Shown here in pieces: positions 21,432-30,731 of a DNA stretch of 64,000 nt. The first letter of the stretch is position 1. Every line of letters begins with the position of its first letter. The position numbers and the translations under genes were made by a program. The DNA is from Picochlorum sp. 'celeri' (taxonomy: Eukaryota; Chlorophyta; Trebouxiophyceae): NCBI GenBank assembly GCA_010909725.1, contig JAACMV010000030.1:1-64000 (forward strand), read 5' to 3'. Under the pieces are notes generated by a model. It saw only the letters and a list, made by a program, of their open reading frames with translations, searched no databases and was not told where the DNA came from.

Positions 21432-22526
21432 TTATTTTTTAATCCTTAAAATCAGCTGGATAATATCTCCAAAAACTCCTGCTGCTGTCACATCAGGCCC
21501 AGCACCAGGTCCGTTCACTTTCAAGGGGGGGTCGTCGTATCGGCCAGTCCTGAACGAGACAATGTTTTCTGTACCAGACAGGTTCGCGAAAGGGTGATCG
21601 CTCGAGAAACGTTGCAAAACTGCCTCGCACTTGTTTGCTACTGCATCATACTTGCCAACAAACCTCAACACACTCCCTTGTTTTGCGGCGTCCTTGATTT
21701 CTCCATCAAGATCGGCACTGTGCTCCGCCAACCTGTCCAGAAAATCCTCGACTGGAATAGAGGCATCTCTCAATGCTTCGGGTACGAGAGACTGAGTGGC
21801 GACATCAGACAGTTCCATCTCGCACCCACATTCTCGTGCCAGAATGAGAATTTTTCTGGCGACATCCATTCCCGATAAATCATCTCGTGGATCGGGCTCA
21901 GTGTATCCTGCATTTTGGGCACTTCGAACCACGTCCGCGAAGCTATCTGTGGCACCAAGATTGTTGAATATGTATGACAATGTTCCAGAAAACACCCCCT
22001 CGATGGTCCTAATCTGATCACCAGTGTCAAGGAGAGTCTTGAGAGAAGATATGACAGGCAGCCCAGCTCCAACAGTGCCTTCGTAAAAGAACTGGGCATT
22101 AGATTGTTTCTGAATGAATGTGAGGTCTCTGTACCGTGGAAAAGGGCCAGATACAAATTTCTTGTTAGGTGTGACTATGTGCACCCCTCGTGCTGCCCAG
22201 GTGCTGTACAGTGCTGGAGCCTCGTCCCCAGCGGTACAGTCTACAACCGCGACGTGATCGGTATCTAAAGATTTCAGGTGACTACCAAATCTGTCCAACG
22301 AGACTGGCGTGTGGCTCTCATCAAGCTGCTGCTTCCAACTGCCCAGCTGGAGGGCTTCCTGACACAGAACCATTTTGCGGCTATTGGCAATCGCATACAC
22401 CCGGATGTCGATTGCATATTTTTCAATAAGTTTGTGCGCATGTGTTTCGATTTGTTCCAACAAAGCGGATCCAACTGTTCCAGGCCCGATCAAACCGAGG
22501 CCGAGAGTTGTGACTTTTTGGCTCAT
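21432..22526 (-). CDS. Homoserine dehydrogenase, monofunctional
   Basis: Single exon, 364 residues. The N-terminal Rossmann motif is GLGLIGPGTVGSALL (about residues 8-22); VVDCTAGDE and TPNKKFVSG mark the substrate-entry region, FFYEGTVGAGLPVISSLK the catalytic domain, and GTLSYIFNNL plus DDLSGMDVARKILILAREC the conserved core with the catalytic lysine region. It reduces aspartate semialdehyde to homoserine in threonine, methionine and isoleucine synthesis. There is no aspartokinase domain and no C-terminal ACT domain, so the layout and length resemble fungal Hom6 (about 359 residues) rather than the bifunctional AK-HSD of plants. No plastid leader is apparent. The stop lies 51 bp from the taspase stop, convergent. 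Confidence 0.92.
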   Translation of the reverse strand: MSQKVTTLGLGLIGPGTVGSALLEQIETHAHKLIEKYAIDIRVYAIANSRKMVLCQEALQLGSWKQQLDESHTPVSLDRFGSHLKSLDTDHVAVVDCTAGDEAPALYSTWAARGVHIVTPNKKFVSGPFPRYRDLTFIQKQSNAQFFYEGTVGAGLPVISSLKTLLDTGDQIRTIEGVFSGTLSYIFNNLGATDSFADVVRSAQNAGYTEPDPRDDLSGMDVARKILILARECGCEMELSDVATQSLVPEALRDASIPVEDFLDRLAEHSADLDGEIKDAAKQGSVLRFVGKYDAVANKCEAVLQRFSSDHPFANLSGTENIVSFRTGRYDDPPLKVNGPGAGPDVTAAGVFGDIIQLILRIKK

Positions 22527-22566
22527 GGTAACAAGTATGTATGTACGCAGTTTTCTATTTTACATT

Positions 22567-24746
22567 CTATTGCATTGATGCACTACCTCCCTTCTGTGTG
22601 ATATCGTACAATCGTTGAACTTCGGGTACCTTGGCGAAAATCTCTTCTGGGCGCTGTGGGGAGATCATTAGCAGGGAGCAAGCTCTCTGAACAAATTCCT
22701 TGATGTCGAGGGACAACTGCATCTCTACCAGTTGGTCTGTCGATAGACTTGTGGAATCTTCAGCTGCAGTTGGCAGGTTCTTTCGTGACTTGAGCTTCTT
22801 TAGTGATTCCTCGGTCTTGTGAGCAGTCTCAAGGGTCTCCTTGGCCACCTCAGAGAAGCGTCTTGAAACTTTGTCAATCACCTGGATGCAGAATTTTTCT
22901 GTATTTTCTTCGCTCGAACTCACCATTTCTGATTTAAATTGTTCAAGTGGCTTCAATATCATCGTGGAGTATTGCGCTGCCGCAGTAGGAACCCTGGCTG
23001 TCATGCGGAAGGCGGCGACAATACCTCGTATCTGTCCCAAGAACTCTGCACACCTTGCAGCAATGTGGGTGCTGCTCACATCAAGGAGGCCATCAGCATA
23101 CACGCAAAGATTGGCTTCCGATTCTTTGAAGGCTTCTTCCACCAAATCGGCAGCCTTGAAGTTCCCGAGCTTGGAACGCACTTGCTGCGCGATGATTGAT
23201 GCCATTGGTGTGGCACAGATTGACCCACACAGCAGGGCCATGCATTTCGGTGCGGAAGCAGGGAGCGCGTGTTCCTCTGCGGATGCATATTCTATAATTC
23301 TTTCGACCCATGTAGCGAATCTCGATACTATTTGGAGTTGAAGGCGCACTAACTTGTCGGCTACTGGGAGGATGAATGTGGCATCACTGAGGCATTCCTC
23401 CATGGACGCAATGCAATCTTTGATGCACGTAGACCACACTGAATTTTCTTTCTCACAACTATCAAATGCATCTCTACAACTTGGGAGCTTGCTTTCATAC
23501 GTCGAAGCAATGTCCTGGAAGCAGAGAGAAAAATATGCGGCAAAATTCCATCGTGCCTTGTTGGACTGGAAGGATTGAGAGCACCGGAATCTTGCAACTT
23601 GTGAGGCAGTGAGGCACAAGCTCTCGAGATCTCCAATGAATGCTTCCATTGATCTATATGTTTGCTGAAAATCTTTCGGGTTTCCCGGAGAGTACATGGT
23701 TGGGTGACGAGACTCGACTGCCCTCACCACCTCGGGAAAGACAGCCTGGCCTGGGAAGTCGTATGGCAGAGAAGAGCTGCTCGTCGAGATAGCAACTTCC
23801 AAAAACTGCCATACTTCCTGCTTGAGAGATCTCTGTATTCTTTCCAAGCTATCTGATGGCGTGTTCGAACTCTGTGCGTCGAGGGAAGAGGCACAGCAAG
23901 GTGCAATGACGCAATCTCTAATGATTCGTTCTGCAGTTGTGGAGCTCCCAATGGTGGAGTAAGCATGCAAGAGAGTTGCCAAAGAGGTCGGATCTTGTTC
24001 CTTTAGAACTTGAACAAGCGCATTCTCCAGCTTATTCTCAACAATACATTTTATCGAAGCAACCTGGCCTTCCATGTTCCTGATTATCTGCATGTGCTTG
24101 CTGTCCTGCAAGAGGTACAGCAGCCTCCCCATCTCACTGCATATCCTATCAAGGCTTTTGCACAGAGCCTCGTGGGATGGCAGCCCCGCCCTTGCTTTGG
24201 CTGTGGTTGTATCTTCCTCAAGAGTCTGAACAAGCTTTTGGACGTTCGACAAAGATTGAGCTGCTGCGTTGGCCAATTCTAAAGACGCCTTGAGCTCTGC
24301 CACATTATGGCGACGCTGTAGGGTCTCCTTCAGTGCAGTCGAGTGGCTCATCAGACCATGCCTAACACTTTCAATCTCCGATTTCGCTGCAAGAATGGGC
24401 TCTTCCAATCCTGAAATCGCGGCATCCACATTCACCAGCTTGGTCGACAAAGCTGCAAATTCGTCATAGTCCTCGTTCACCAACTCGACCAGTTTGCCCC
24501 GCATCTCCTCCGCGTACTCCAGCAGCTTGGACCGCAGGGTTTCCAGAGGTATCTGTAAAAATATATAAATAAATCATCCAATCACATGGCCTCTCAACAA
24601 GCATCAGTAGAGTGCAGGGAACGTACGTATCGCTTGAGATCGTCGACATAATCCTCGCTGTTGAAATTCTCTCCTTCAAATTTCGACTCTTCAAACCATA
24701 TTGGAGAGACACTGGGAGCATTCCAGTTCTGAATCGTCTGCTGCAT
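22567..24746 (-). CDS. COG2: Conserved oligomeric Golgi complex subunit 2
   Basis: Exon 1 is 24746-24627 and exon 2 is 24552-22567, with a 74-nt intron; 701 residues. The start of the protein reads MQQTIQNWNAPSVSPIWFEE, then FNSEDYVDDLKRYIPLETLR across the splice, then LVELVNEDYDEFAALSTKLV, which matches COG2 (LVELINKDYADFVNLSTNLV in the human protein). The rest is predicted to be helical throughout, with coiled coil to about residue 160, as in other tethering-complex subunits. COG2 belongs to lobe A of the complex that tethers retrograde vesicles at the Golgi. It is tandem with, and upstream of, homoserine dehydrogenase, 40 bp apart. Confidence 0.88.
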
Positions 24747-25004
24747 CCTGCGGTCAAAAAAATTGACGGTATTGAAAATGAAGCCACAAGGCTCATCAGG
24801 GAATCACTAGAGCAAGAGAGGAAGAAGGAGAAACTGGCTGGATGCAGGCCCACTGACAAAATTCACTTTGTTTTTATCGAATTCATAGTTTCATTGGATT
24901 GTAGAAGGGGAGAGAGATTCGGGCCCACAGCGCTGCACTCGGCTTCTCTTTTCTCATACCCTAACTAGCAACACACCACAAAAGTAGGTATAGAGACTGG
25001 GATC

Positions 25005-26222
25005 ATGCTACGATTGCATTCCTGGATATCCAGAAGGGCTAGATCTGGTGTATGGCTGACGGACTTTGCGCCACTACTTTGTGGGGATGGTGATAATCTG
25101 CTTGGAAGAGCATACACTGGCACAGCACAGCAGGGCACGCCAGATGAAATGCATCAATTCGCACAGAAGGGTCTTCCCCTTGGCAGTATCCTTGAAATCG
25201 ACTGTGGAGATGCCAGGGTCGATGTCGAAACCAGGGCGGGCGGGGTAGAGGACATTGGGATCCAGCTTAGTGTATGGCAACCACATGCCATGCAAGGGGC
25301 AATCACCCACTCCTTTCAACATGCAGTCGAGGGCGGGGACTCAGTCCCAAGATGTACACTCAGGCTCAACACCCCCCGCACAGGGGTGGTGGGTAAACTG
25401 GTGGCGACTATACCCCCCAGGTACTGCGGAGTTGATATTTCCACAAGAGGGTCAATCACAGTCAATGGAGCCATTAAAGAGGCTGAACAGGTATCACTTC
25501 GAACTAAGGACGGCTCCCTGTCCTGTACATCCTCCATCTCTGCAAAGGAGATCGAATTGTCGACGGAAGGCGGCCCTCTTGCCACGTCGCACCTGATGGC
25601 AAATAGATGCATCATAACTTCCTCAAGCAGCAAATCACACAGTGGAGCCATTCGCATCTCTGGAAGGACTGCCTGCCTCGATCTTACAATTGATGCTGGA
25701 TGTGCAGATATCGATGCCGCATCAATCATATCGAATTACTCAAAAATACTAGGCAGCAATCTGGTTATAAAAAATTTGAATGCCCTGGAAGGAAAGTCCC
25801 AACTCGTCATGGCTGGTTCTCACCTTGACGTTGGAGGACTGGACGGCTCAGTTAAAATCGACGCGAGAAACAGTTCAAATGGGTCTACTATTAAGGTGCA
25901 AGTGAATGAAAATGGGAGAGATCTTAGTATTCAAGGAAATGGGGAGACAAATGTATGTATTCTGGCCACCCCACAACTGGAGCTGGAGTTGCAAACATCC
26001 GCTCCGTGCGTCTTGCAGGCGGTGTCAGATCCGGAACTACCACGGAAAACGGGATCAGGATCTGTAGTTTTCCCTGCAATCCACCCAGTAGGAACGGAGG
26101 CTGCGGGGAATAACGCCTGTCGCATAGAGGTTTGTGACTCCGCACAAGTTACCGTCGAGAGGCAGTCCTGGATTGACTCTTTCATCAAGAGATTTGACGA
26201 TATCAAAAGTAAAGGCAAATGA
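25005..26222 (+). CDS. FAM185A-like beta-helix protein (DUF4097-type)
   Basis: Single exon, 405 residues. The N-terminus (MLRLHSWISRRARSGVWLTD) is basic and amphipathic, fitting a mitochondrial leader. The middle 250 residues consist of short beta repeats of the adhesin-like DUF4097 type (for example VDISTRGSITVNGAIKEA, VSLRTKDGSLSCTSSI, IELSTEGGPLATSHL). The C-terminal VERQSWIDSFIKRFDD parallels the RRQSWFQSL ending of animal FAM185A. The function of this family is not known. The call rests on the repeat pattern and the matching end. Confidence 0.6.
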   Translation: MLRLHSWISRRARSGVWLTDFAPLLCGDGDNLLGRAYTGTAQQGTPDEMHQFAQKGLPLGSILEIDCGDARVDVETRAGGVEDIGIQLSVWQPHAMQGAITHSFQHAVEGGDSVPRCTLRLNTPRTGVVGKLVATIPPRYCGVDISTRGSITVNGAIKEAEQVSLRTKDGSLSCTSSISAKEIELSTEGGPLATSHLMANRCIITSSSSKSHSGAIRISGRTACLDLTIDAGCADIDAASIISNYSKILGSNLVIKNLNALEGKSQLVMAGSHLDVGGLDGSVKIDARNSSNGSTIKVQVNENGRDLSIQGNGETNVCILATPQLELELQTSAPCVLQAVSDPELPRKTGSGSVVFPAIHPVGTEAAGNNACRIEVCDSAQVTVERQSWIDSFIKRFDDIKSKGK

Positions 26223-26881
26223 CTGAATTCTCTCTGTCCATTTTATGCGACCTTTATCGGTGGTGGCAAGGGTCACCTCTGTTGCCTAGGCCTGTCGTCT
26301 CGAAGGCTGGATGGGATGGGGATTCACCTGTAAATGGCTGTCACCGTCTCCATATGCCAGGGTCTGCGGTGTGTATGTTGTCCAAGAACAGCTCAAGTGC
26401 CGAAATAATTGATTCATATTCGTTCAATAAGGAAAATTTCAGTCTGATACTCTGGATAGAACAGGGCATTCTTCATTCTGCGCCAGTACGCCGAGTCTGT
26501 AGTCGGAAATCTGCGTATCTTCTCGCGGCATCAAAACGCGAAGAGACCCGACCATAACCGAAGAATAATATATTAGAACGTCGTCGTGAGGTAAATCGGC
26601 TGCCAATTTGATCACCTCAGGTATTGGACTAGTTGCCTAATTGTTCGTGACCGGGGACGAGTGCACGCGTGGAACGCAAAAAACACGCTCGGTACGTTGG
26701 GGGTTGGTATGGTGGCCATAATATCTTTGATTCTTATATTTCTATACGTTGGTGAGTAACAAGGGCTCTTTTACCGCGTCCCGGGGGGTAACGTGGTACA
26801 GCCCGTACTGTGTAGGGCAGGCATACAGGGCGACTGTAGAGAAAGACGAGACATTATCAAAGGCTTTCTACTTTTGTGCAG
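26223..26881. promoter_or_regulatory. Intergenic region with a likely 5'-UTR intron of the next gene
   Basis: No firm gene lies in these 659 bp. GTGAGT at 26752 and TTTTGTGCAG ending at 26881, directly before the next ATG, would frame a 130-nt 5'-UTR intron. On the minus strand a two-exon 60-codon frame (26555-26451 joined to 26363-26286) is possible, but its donor (GTATCA) is weak and no homology is recognised, so it is only a candidate. Confidence 0.4.
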
Positions 26882-28078
26882 ATGGAATTAAAAAACGAGG
26901 CAGTACCGAATACATCCGGGGCAGGTGGATCGCAGCCAAAGGACTTGGACGAGCAACCCACTGAGCAGCCCACCGAGCAGCCCAGCGAAAATGGCAACGA
27001 GCATGCCAATGAGACCAAGCTTATTAGCGACGAGGATAAAGCGGTGGCAGCTCTTTTGTCGGGCATGGCGAAAGAGCCTGTCAAAGAAGAAGAAAGGACA
27101 GGCAATCAAAGGACAAGGAGATCGACGAGACGCAAGAAGAACCATCTATACAAAGACTATGAAACAGATTTCAATAAATTAGAAGCTGAGGAAGTGCAAG
27201 AAGACAACAGGGCAAGGCGGACAAAGATCGCCAAGACTCAACAACGTGACATCTCATATGATAATAATGGAGTGCAGTCGAACCAGTTTGGGCTGCTGCA
27301 GCATCTTTTGAATGGGAGAAGTATGGCTCAGCCTAAGGCTGCCTTGCCTAATCGGAGCACGATCGCCAAATTCATCGAGTCATTTGAGAAACAGCGCCGT
27401 AAGGCTCAGAATCGAAAGAAGAATTCTGCCTATCCTCCTGCATTCATGGGAGCCAGGCAGGGGAACAGTGCATTTTTCGTCCCACAACAAAGGCTTGGCG
27501 CTTCTCCTGCTACGTTGACTGCGCAAATGATGCAGAACGTCTCGAGATCACAGGCAACAACTGGCGAGGCTTCTCCATTCCCTCAAAACAGTGGCATCAA
27601 CGAACTGATTGAGTCTCTGAGGAACAGTCTCAGTCAGCCCCCTCAGCATGGGGGATATGAGCGGCAAGTGCTACAGTTTGCATCACAGGGAGTTCAAAGA
27701 CCAATATCACAACAAGAGCCTATTAGTCAAATACAAGAGCTTTTGGGGAGGCTGCAACAGCAGCAGCAGCAACAAAACCATGTCGCTCCACGGAGCTCAA
27801 GAGGCTTTACCCCATTACGAGAATGGCAGGAAAGTCCTGCAGTCGGTGCAAATCCAAATCAACCGTCCGTGAATCCTTTGGAAACTATGATGGCTGCAAT
27901 GGCTGGGACAACGCAACCTAATGGAGAGAGAACCAGGAACCAGCCTGCCTTCACAGCCCCACAAGCTGCTGGTACTCAGACATTGCAGGGGCAGAGTGCA
28001 TTGAGAGGAGACAATGTATACATGTCCAAATTCAACAGTTTTTTACAAAGCCTTGGTGCTTTAGGCGATCGCCAGTGA
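26882..28078 (+). CDS. Q-rich low-complexity protein, unknown function
   Basis: The frame from ATG 26882 gives 398 residues. Parts seen: an acidic, glutamine- and proline-rich start with EQPTEQPTEQPSE (about residues 25-37), a basic cluster RTRRSTRRKKNHLYKDYETD (near 78-97) that could be a nuclear signal, further basic patches (KQRRKAQNRKKN), and a glutamine-rich C-terminal half with a run of seven Q encoded mostly by CAG/CAA. It ends YMSKFNSFLQSLGALGDRQ. The composition suggests a nuclear regulatory protein, but there is no domain I can name. The start follows an acceptor-like TTTTGTGCAG, so a 5'-UTR intron is likely. Confidence 0.6.
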   Translation: MELKNEAVPNTSGAGGSQPKDLDEQPTEQPTEQPSENGNEHANETKLISDEDKAVAALLSGMAKEPVKEEERTGNQRTRRSTRRKKNHLYKDYETDFNKLEAEEVQEDNRARRTKIAKTQQRDISYDNNGVQSNQFGLLQHLLNGRSMAQPKAALPNRSTIAKFIESFEKQRRKAQNRKKNSAYPPAFMGARQGNSAFFVPQQRLGASPATLTAQMMQNVSRSQATTGEASPFPQNSGINELIESLRNSLSQPPQHGGYERQVLQFASQGVQRPISQQEPISQIQELLGRLQQQQQQQNHVAPRSSRGFTPLREWQESPAVGANPNQPSVNPLETMMAAMAGTTQPNGERTRNQPAFTAPQAAGTQTLQGQSALRGDNVYMSKFNSFLQSLGALGDRQ

Positions 28079-28098
28079 ATTCATTATTCATTATTTTT

Positions 28099-28659
28099 TT
28101 AATTCTCTTGTTTTGACACGTCTTGAATTGCAGAGATGTTCAGGTCTTGGATGTTGTCTCCGATGATGGCGATGCTTTGAATTATTGTAGTATCAGCATC
28201 ATCCATATTTGATTCTACAAATACAGTCAGACATCGCACACTCCTGAATTTGACCACTGGGAGAGGAATGGGATCACCCTGCAGTGTCTCTTCTGTCAAC
28301 GTGAGGGAGTGGACCGCGGGAGATTCGGCAGCCTCTCCAAACCCAATTGTAGGCCTATTAATAAAGAATTTGATTGATTTCGGAGCTGCTCCTGGGTTCA
28401 CGGTAGACTTGAAGCAGATGCGAGAGATTCTCACAGGACTTACAAAAGGCAAGTGCAACAGAATTTGCTCGTCAACCTCTGACTTGAGGAGTAGACCACC
28501 ATCGTCTCTGTATCCCTACAAACAAGTCAATGGAAAAGGTGAGCAAAATACTACCAATCATGAAGGCAAATGTCCCACCTGTTTCAAAACGTTTGCAGCT
28601 CCAGTGGCATTCAGGCACTCAACAGAGCTCCAATCTATAGCCGCATTCAGATCGCTCAT
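28099..28659 (-). CDS. PITH domain protein
   Basis: Exons 28659-28579 and 28515-28099, 63-nt intron, 165 residues. The protein starts MSDLNAAIDWSSVECLNATG and continues through the splice with GYRDDGGLLLKSEVDEQILL, then KSIKFFINRPTIGFGEA, GDPIPLPVVKFRSVRCLTVF and TTIIQSIAIIGDNI: the complete PITH fold known from the C-terminal half of thioredoxin-like protein 1 and from PITHD1. There is no thioredoxin domain, so it corresponds to stand-alone PITHD1. In human cells the PITH module binds the 26S proteasome. It is convergent with the Q-rich gene (20 bp between stops) and divergent from uL15m, whose proposed ATG is only 28 bp away. Confidence 0.88.
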
Positions 28660-28687
28660 AATCGAATCAAATTATTGACACTATGGT

Positions 28688-29685
28688 ATGGATCTATGCA
28701 TGCTAAAAGCGTCAAATCGTTTCCTGTACCCATGCCATCCATTCGGAGACTTTTCGAAAAAAGAACTTTATGACTCGTATCATGATGTGGTTCTTGTTCC
28801 GGTGTCTGCCGACTGCTCGCGACGCAGGTATTTCAACGAAAGCATGTTGAGGCAGTTGGCGGATATTTATCTCCAGGGCCGTTCGTTTGCGGCAGCAGAG
28901 TCGCCTGGTCTGAGAGCGGCAGTCCTCTCTTTTCAGAACTTTGTGATAGGCCCTGATGCAGTAAAGCGTTACTTTGGCTCCTCATCAGGTGCATACGAGG
29001 ATGAAAATTTAGTTCGACTCAATAACTTGCGGGACAATCCAGGAGCGACTCACCAGGTGAGACTACGCGCGTGGATGGTTGTTGCTCTCTCTTTGTATCA
29101 CTCGTGCTAACCCAGAGCAATGTGTGTTTGTAGTATCGCCGTGTGGGTCGTGGTATAGGCTCAAGCAAAGGGAAGACCTCTGGTAGAGGGCATAAGGGAC
29201 AGAAGTCTCGGTCTGGCGGGGCACCAAAACTTGGCTTTGAGGGAGGGCAGACTCCCATGAGATTGAGGGTTCCAAAGCGTGGCTTTCACAACCCGTTCTC
29301 TAGGACATACCGCCCGCTCAACTTGGATAGACTGAGTGCATGGTTGGATTCGGGGAGATTGGACCCCTCCAAGATCATCACCATGAAGGATTTGAGAGAC
29401 AGTGGTGCCGTCAGGAGGGACATTGGAAATGGTGTCAAGATTCTGGGGTCTGGTTCGGACAGTTTTGCATGGAATGTCAAATTAGAAGTGAGTCAAGTGT
29501 CGCGCAAGGCGAAAGAAGCCATTGAAAAGGCTGGGGGAGAGGTGACGACGGTGTACTACAACGCTTTGGGTCTGAGAGCGCTGACAAGGCCCGAGTGGTT
29601 TGAAAAGAAAGGTAGGCGCATACCCAAGCCAGCACGGCCTCCTCCCAAACTTGCTCCGAAATTCGACCGGATAGGTTCGTTATAG
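28688..29685 (+). CDS. Mitochondrial large-subunit ribosomal protein uL15m
   Basis: Exons 28688-29056 and 29134-29685 with a 77-nt intron (branch-like GCTAAC before the acceptor); 306 residues. The L15 signature spans the splice: LVRLNNLRDNPGATHQ, then RRVGRGIGSSKGKTSGRGHK and GQKSRSGG. The C-terminal YYNALGLRALTRPEWFEKKG followed by RIPKPARPPPK is the form I know from plant mitochondrial L15, so a mitochondrial rather than plastid ribosome is favoured. The first 100 residues are weakly conserved and the start is the first ATG of the frame. The 3' end overlaps the convergent OTU gene by 6 bp. From base 28987 on, the gene is duplicated at 36407-37105. Confidence 0.88.
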
Positions 29686-30609
29686 ATCATTATTTATTCT
29701 TCTGATTGCATTGTAATGCACTGGGCTCACATAGGCCAAGAAAACTTCTCCTCGAATTGACCCATCTGGGATGTATCTGACGAACCAGTGCTGTTTGTCT
29801 GAGGTTATGACAGATATCATGCAATGGAATGCTTCGCTTGCTGCTCTCAAAGTCAGCTCGTCGCCCCAGCAGCCTTCCACACTCATCTCTTTCACATACG
29901 TGTCAAATTCTGGGCCGAGGTATGGCAGAAATCTCTGTCTGTTCAGGCGGATGTACTGGACCGCTTTTGATCTTACAAGCCCGTGTTTCTCAGGATTTCT
30001 AAAAATCTGTTTCGCAAGAGAGCGAAATTGGCAGTTTCCGTCCCCTGCCTGGACATCCACCTCAAGCCCCAGGCCTCTGAGCCTCTCTGCCAATCGCAGG
30101 TCATCATCCGGCAACAGCTCCCCGCCGCTCGAGGGATCCTTTGTATTCACTTGAATGGCTTCTTCTAGCAATTGTCGCGATTCTGTCCAATCGAGGTGCA
30201 CCAGGTCTGCATCAGAGATCGGTTCAAGTTTTCTGAAGGAGACTGTCTGCTTGTCCCTGAAAGATACGTTGACCAGCAAGCTCTTGCCCACTGTCTCGGG
30301 TTTGGCAATCGATCTGAGCTTAGTGTCTAATTCCGAGCTTAATGCCGTATCCATGTACGGTGGATCCACCTCTTTGTGCCGAAAACACCAGCACCAACTC
30401 ATCGTTGCCTTGTGCCTCCCCCGGCCCACGCAGTGTTAAAAACGTAATGCCTATCTCACCGCAATAAAACACATCGATTAATTATGGCATGCTTGGGGTC
30501 CCTCGATGAGAATGAGAATGTTGATCATCAGTCCAGTTGATGGACTCTACTAAAGTCTTGAGATCTCATCCTCTGAGATCTCTAAAACTGGGTCGAATGT
30601 CAACGGCTT
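28987..30609. repeat. Host duplication, left copy (partner 36407-38029)
   Basis: These 1,623 bp recur at 36407-38029, offset 7420, and I see no difference between the two. The block begins inside uL15m exon 1 (AGGTGCATACGAGG) and ends at CAACGGCTT, upstream of the OTU gene. Left of it lies intact uL15m; right of it the sequence switches at once to the insertion. A 9-bp inverted repeat (GAGATCTCA..TGAGATCTC, 30560-30582) sits 27 bp before the right boundary. Confidence 0.95.
29680..30402 (-). CDS. OTU-family deubiquitinase, copy 1
   Basis: The gene has 240 residues from ATG 30402 (the open frame continues upstream to a GTG). The catalytic Asp-Cys segment is AGDGNCQFRSLAKQIF (about residues 123-138, nucleophile Cys about 128), GCWGDELTLRAASEAF is the conserved mid-domain, and the catalytic His is in YVSPVHYNAI near the C-terminus. 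The small single-domain layout resembles plant OTU9-12-type enzymes. It would remove ubiquitin; linkage preference cannot be told. An identical intact gene lies at 37100-37822. Its 3' end overlaps uL15m. Before the duplication its promoter was shared with PEX14. Confidence 0.88.
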   Translation of the reverse strand: MSWCWCFRHKEVDPPYMDTALSSELDTKLRSIAKPETVGKSLLVNVSFRDKQTVSFRKLEPISDADLVHLDWTESRQLLEEAIQVNTKDPSSGGELLPDDDLRLAERLRGLGLEVDVQAGDGNCQFRSLAKQIFRNPEKHGLVRSKAVQYIRLNRQRFLPYLGPEFDTYVKEMSVEGCWGDELTLRAASEAFHCMISVITSDKQHWFVRYIPDGSIRGEVFLAYVSPVHYNAIRRINNDL

Positions 30610-30731
30610 ACAGTAAAATTTTTTAATTTCGTTTGTCGGACGGAATGTTCCAAACTTGGAAGTTCCATCGTTCTCACTGCTGTATCTTGAAGCATAGCGT
30701 CTGCAAAAAGCAGCCGACTTACATGCCGAAT
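30610..30731 (-). ncRNA. Candidate guide-scaffold RNA region of the Fanzor
   Basis: TnpB and Fanzor guide RNAs are typically made from the end of the nuclease gene and the element's right end, with the guide read from flanking DNA. Here 122 bp separate the Fanzor stop (30732-30734) from the border at 30609/30610. On the minus strand this stretch can form CTGC-TTTTT-GCAG and TTCCAA-GT-TTGGAA hairpins. An RNA running through the border would carry host sequence beginning AAGCCGTTGACATTCGACCC. No expression evidence exists here; the location is inferred from family knowledge. Confidence 0.35.

Noticed and set aside
26286..26555. Two-exon 60-codon minus-strand mini gene
   Set aside because: Frame is kept across a possible intron, but the donor GTATCA is unlike the GTGAG/GTACG/GTGCG donors of the other genes and no homologue is recognised.
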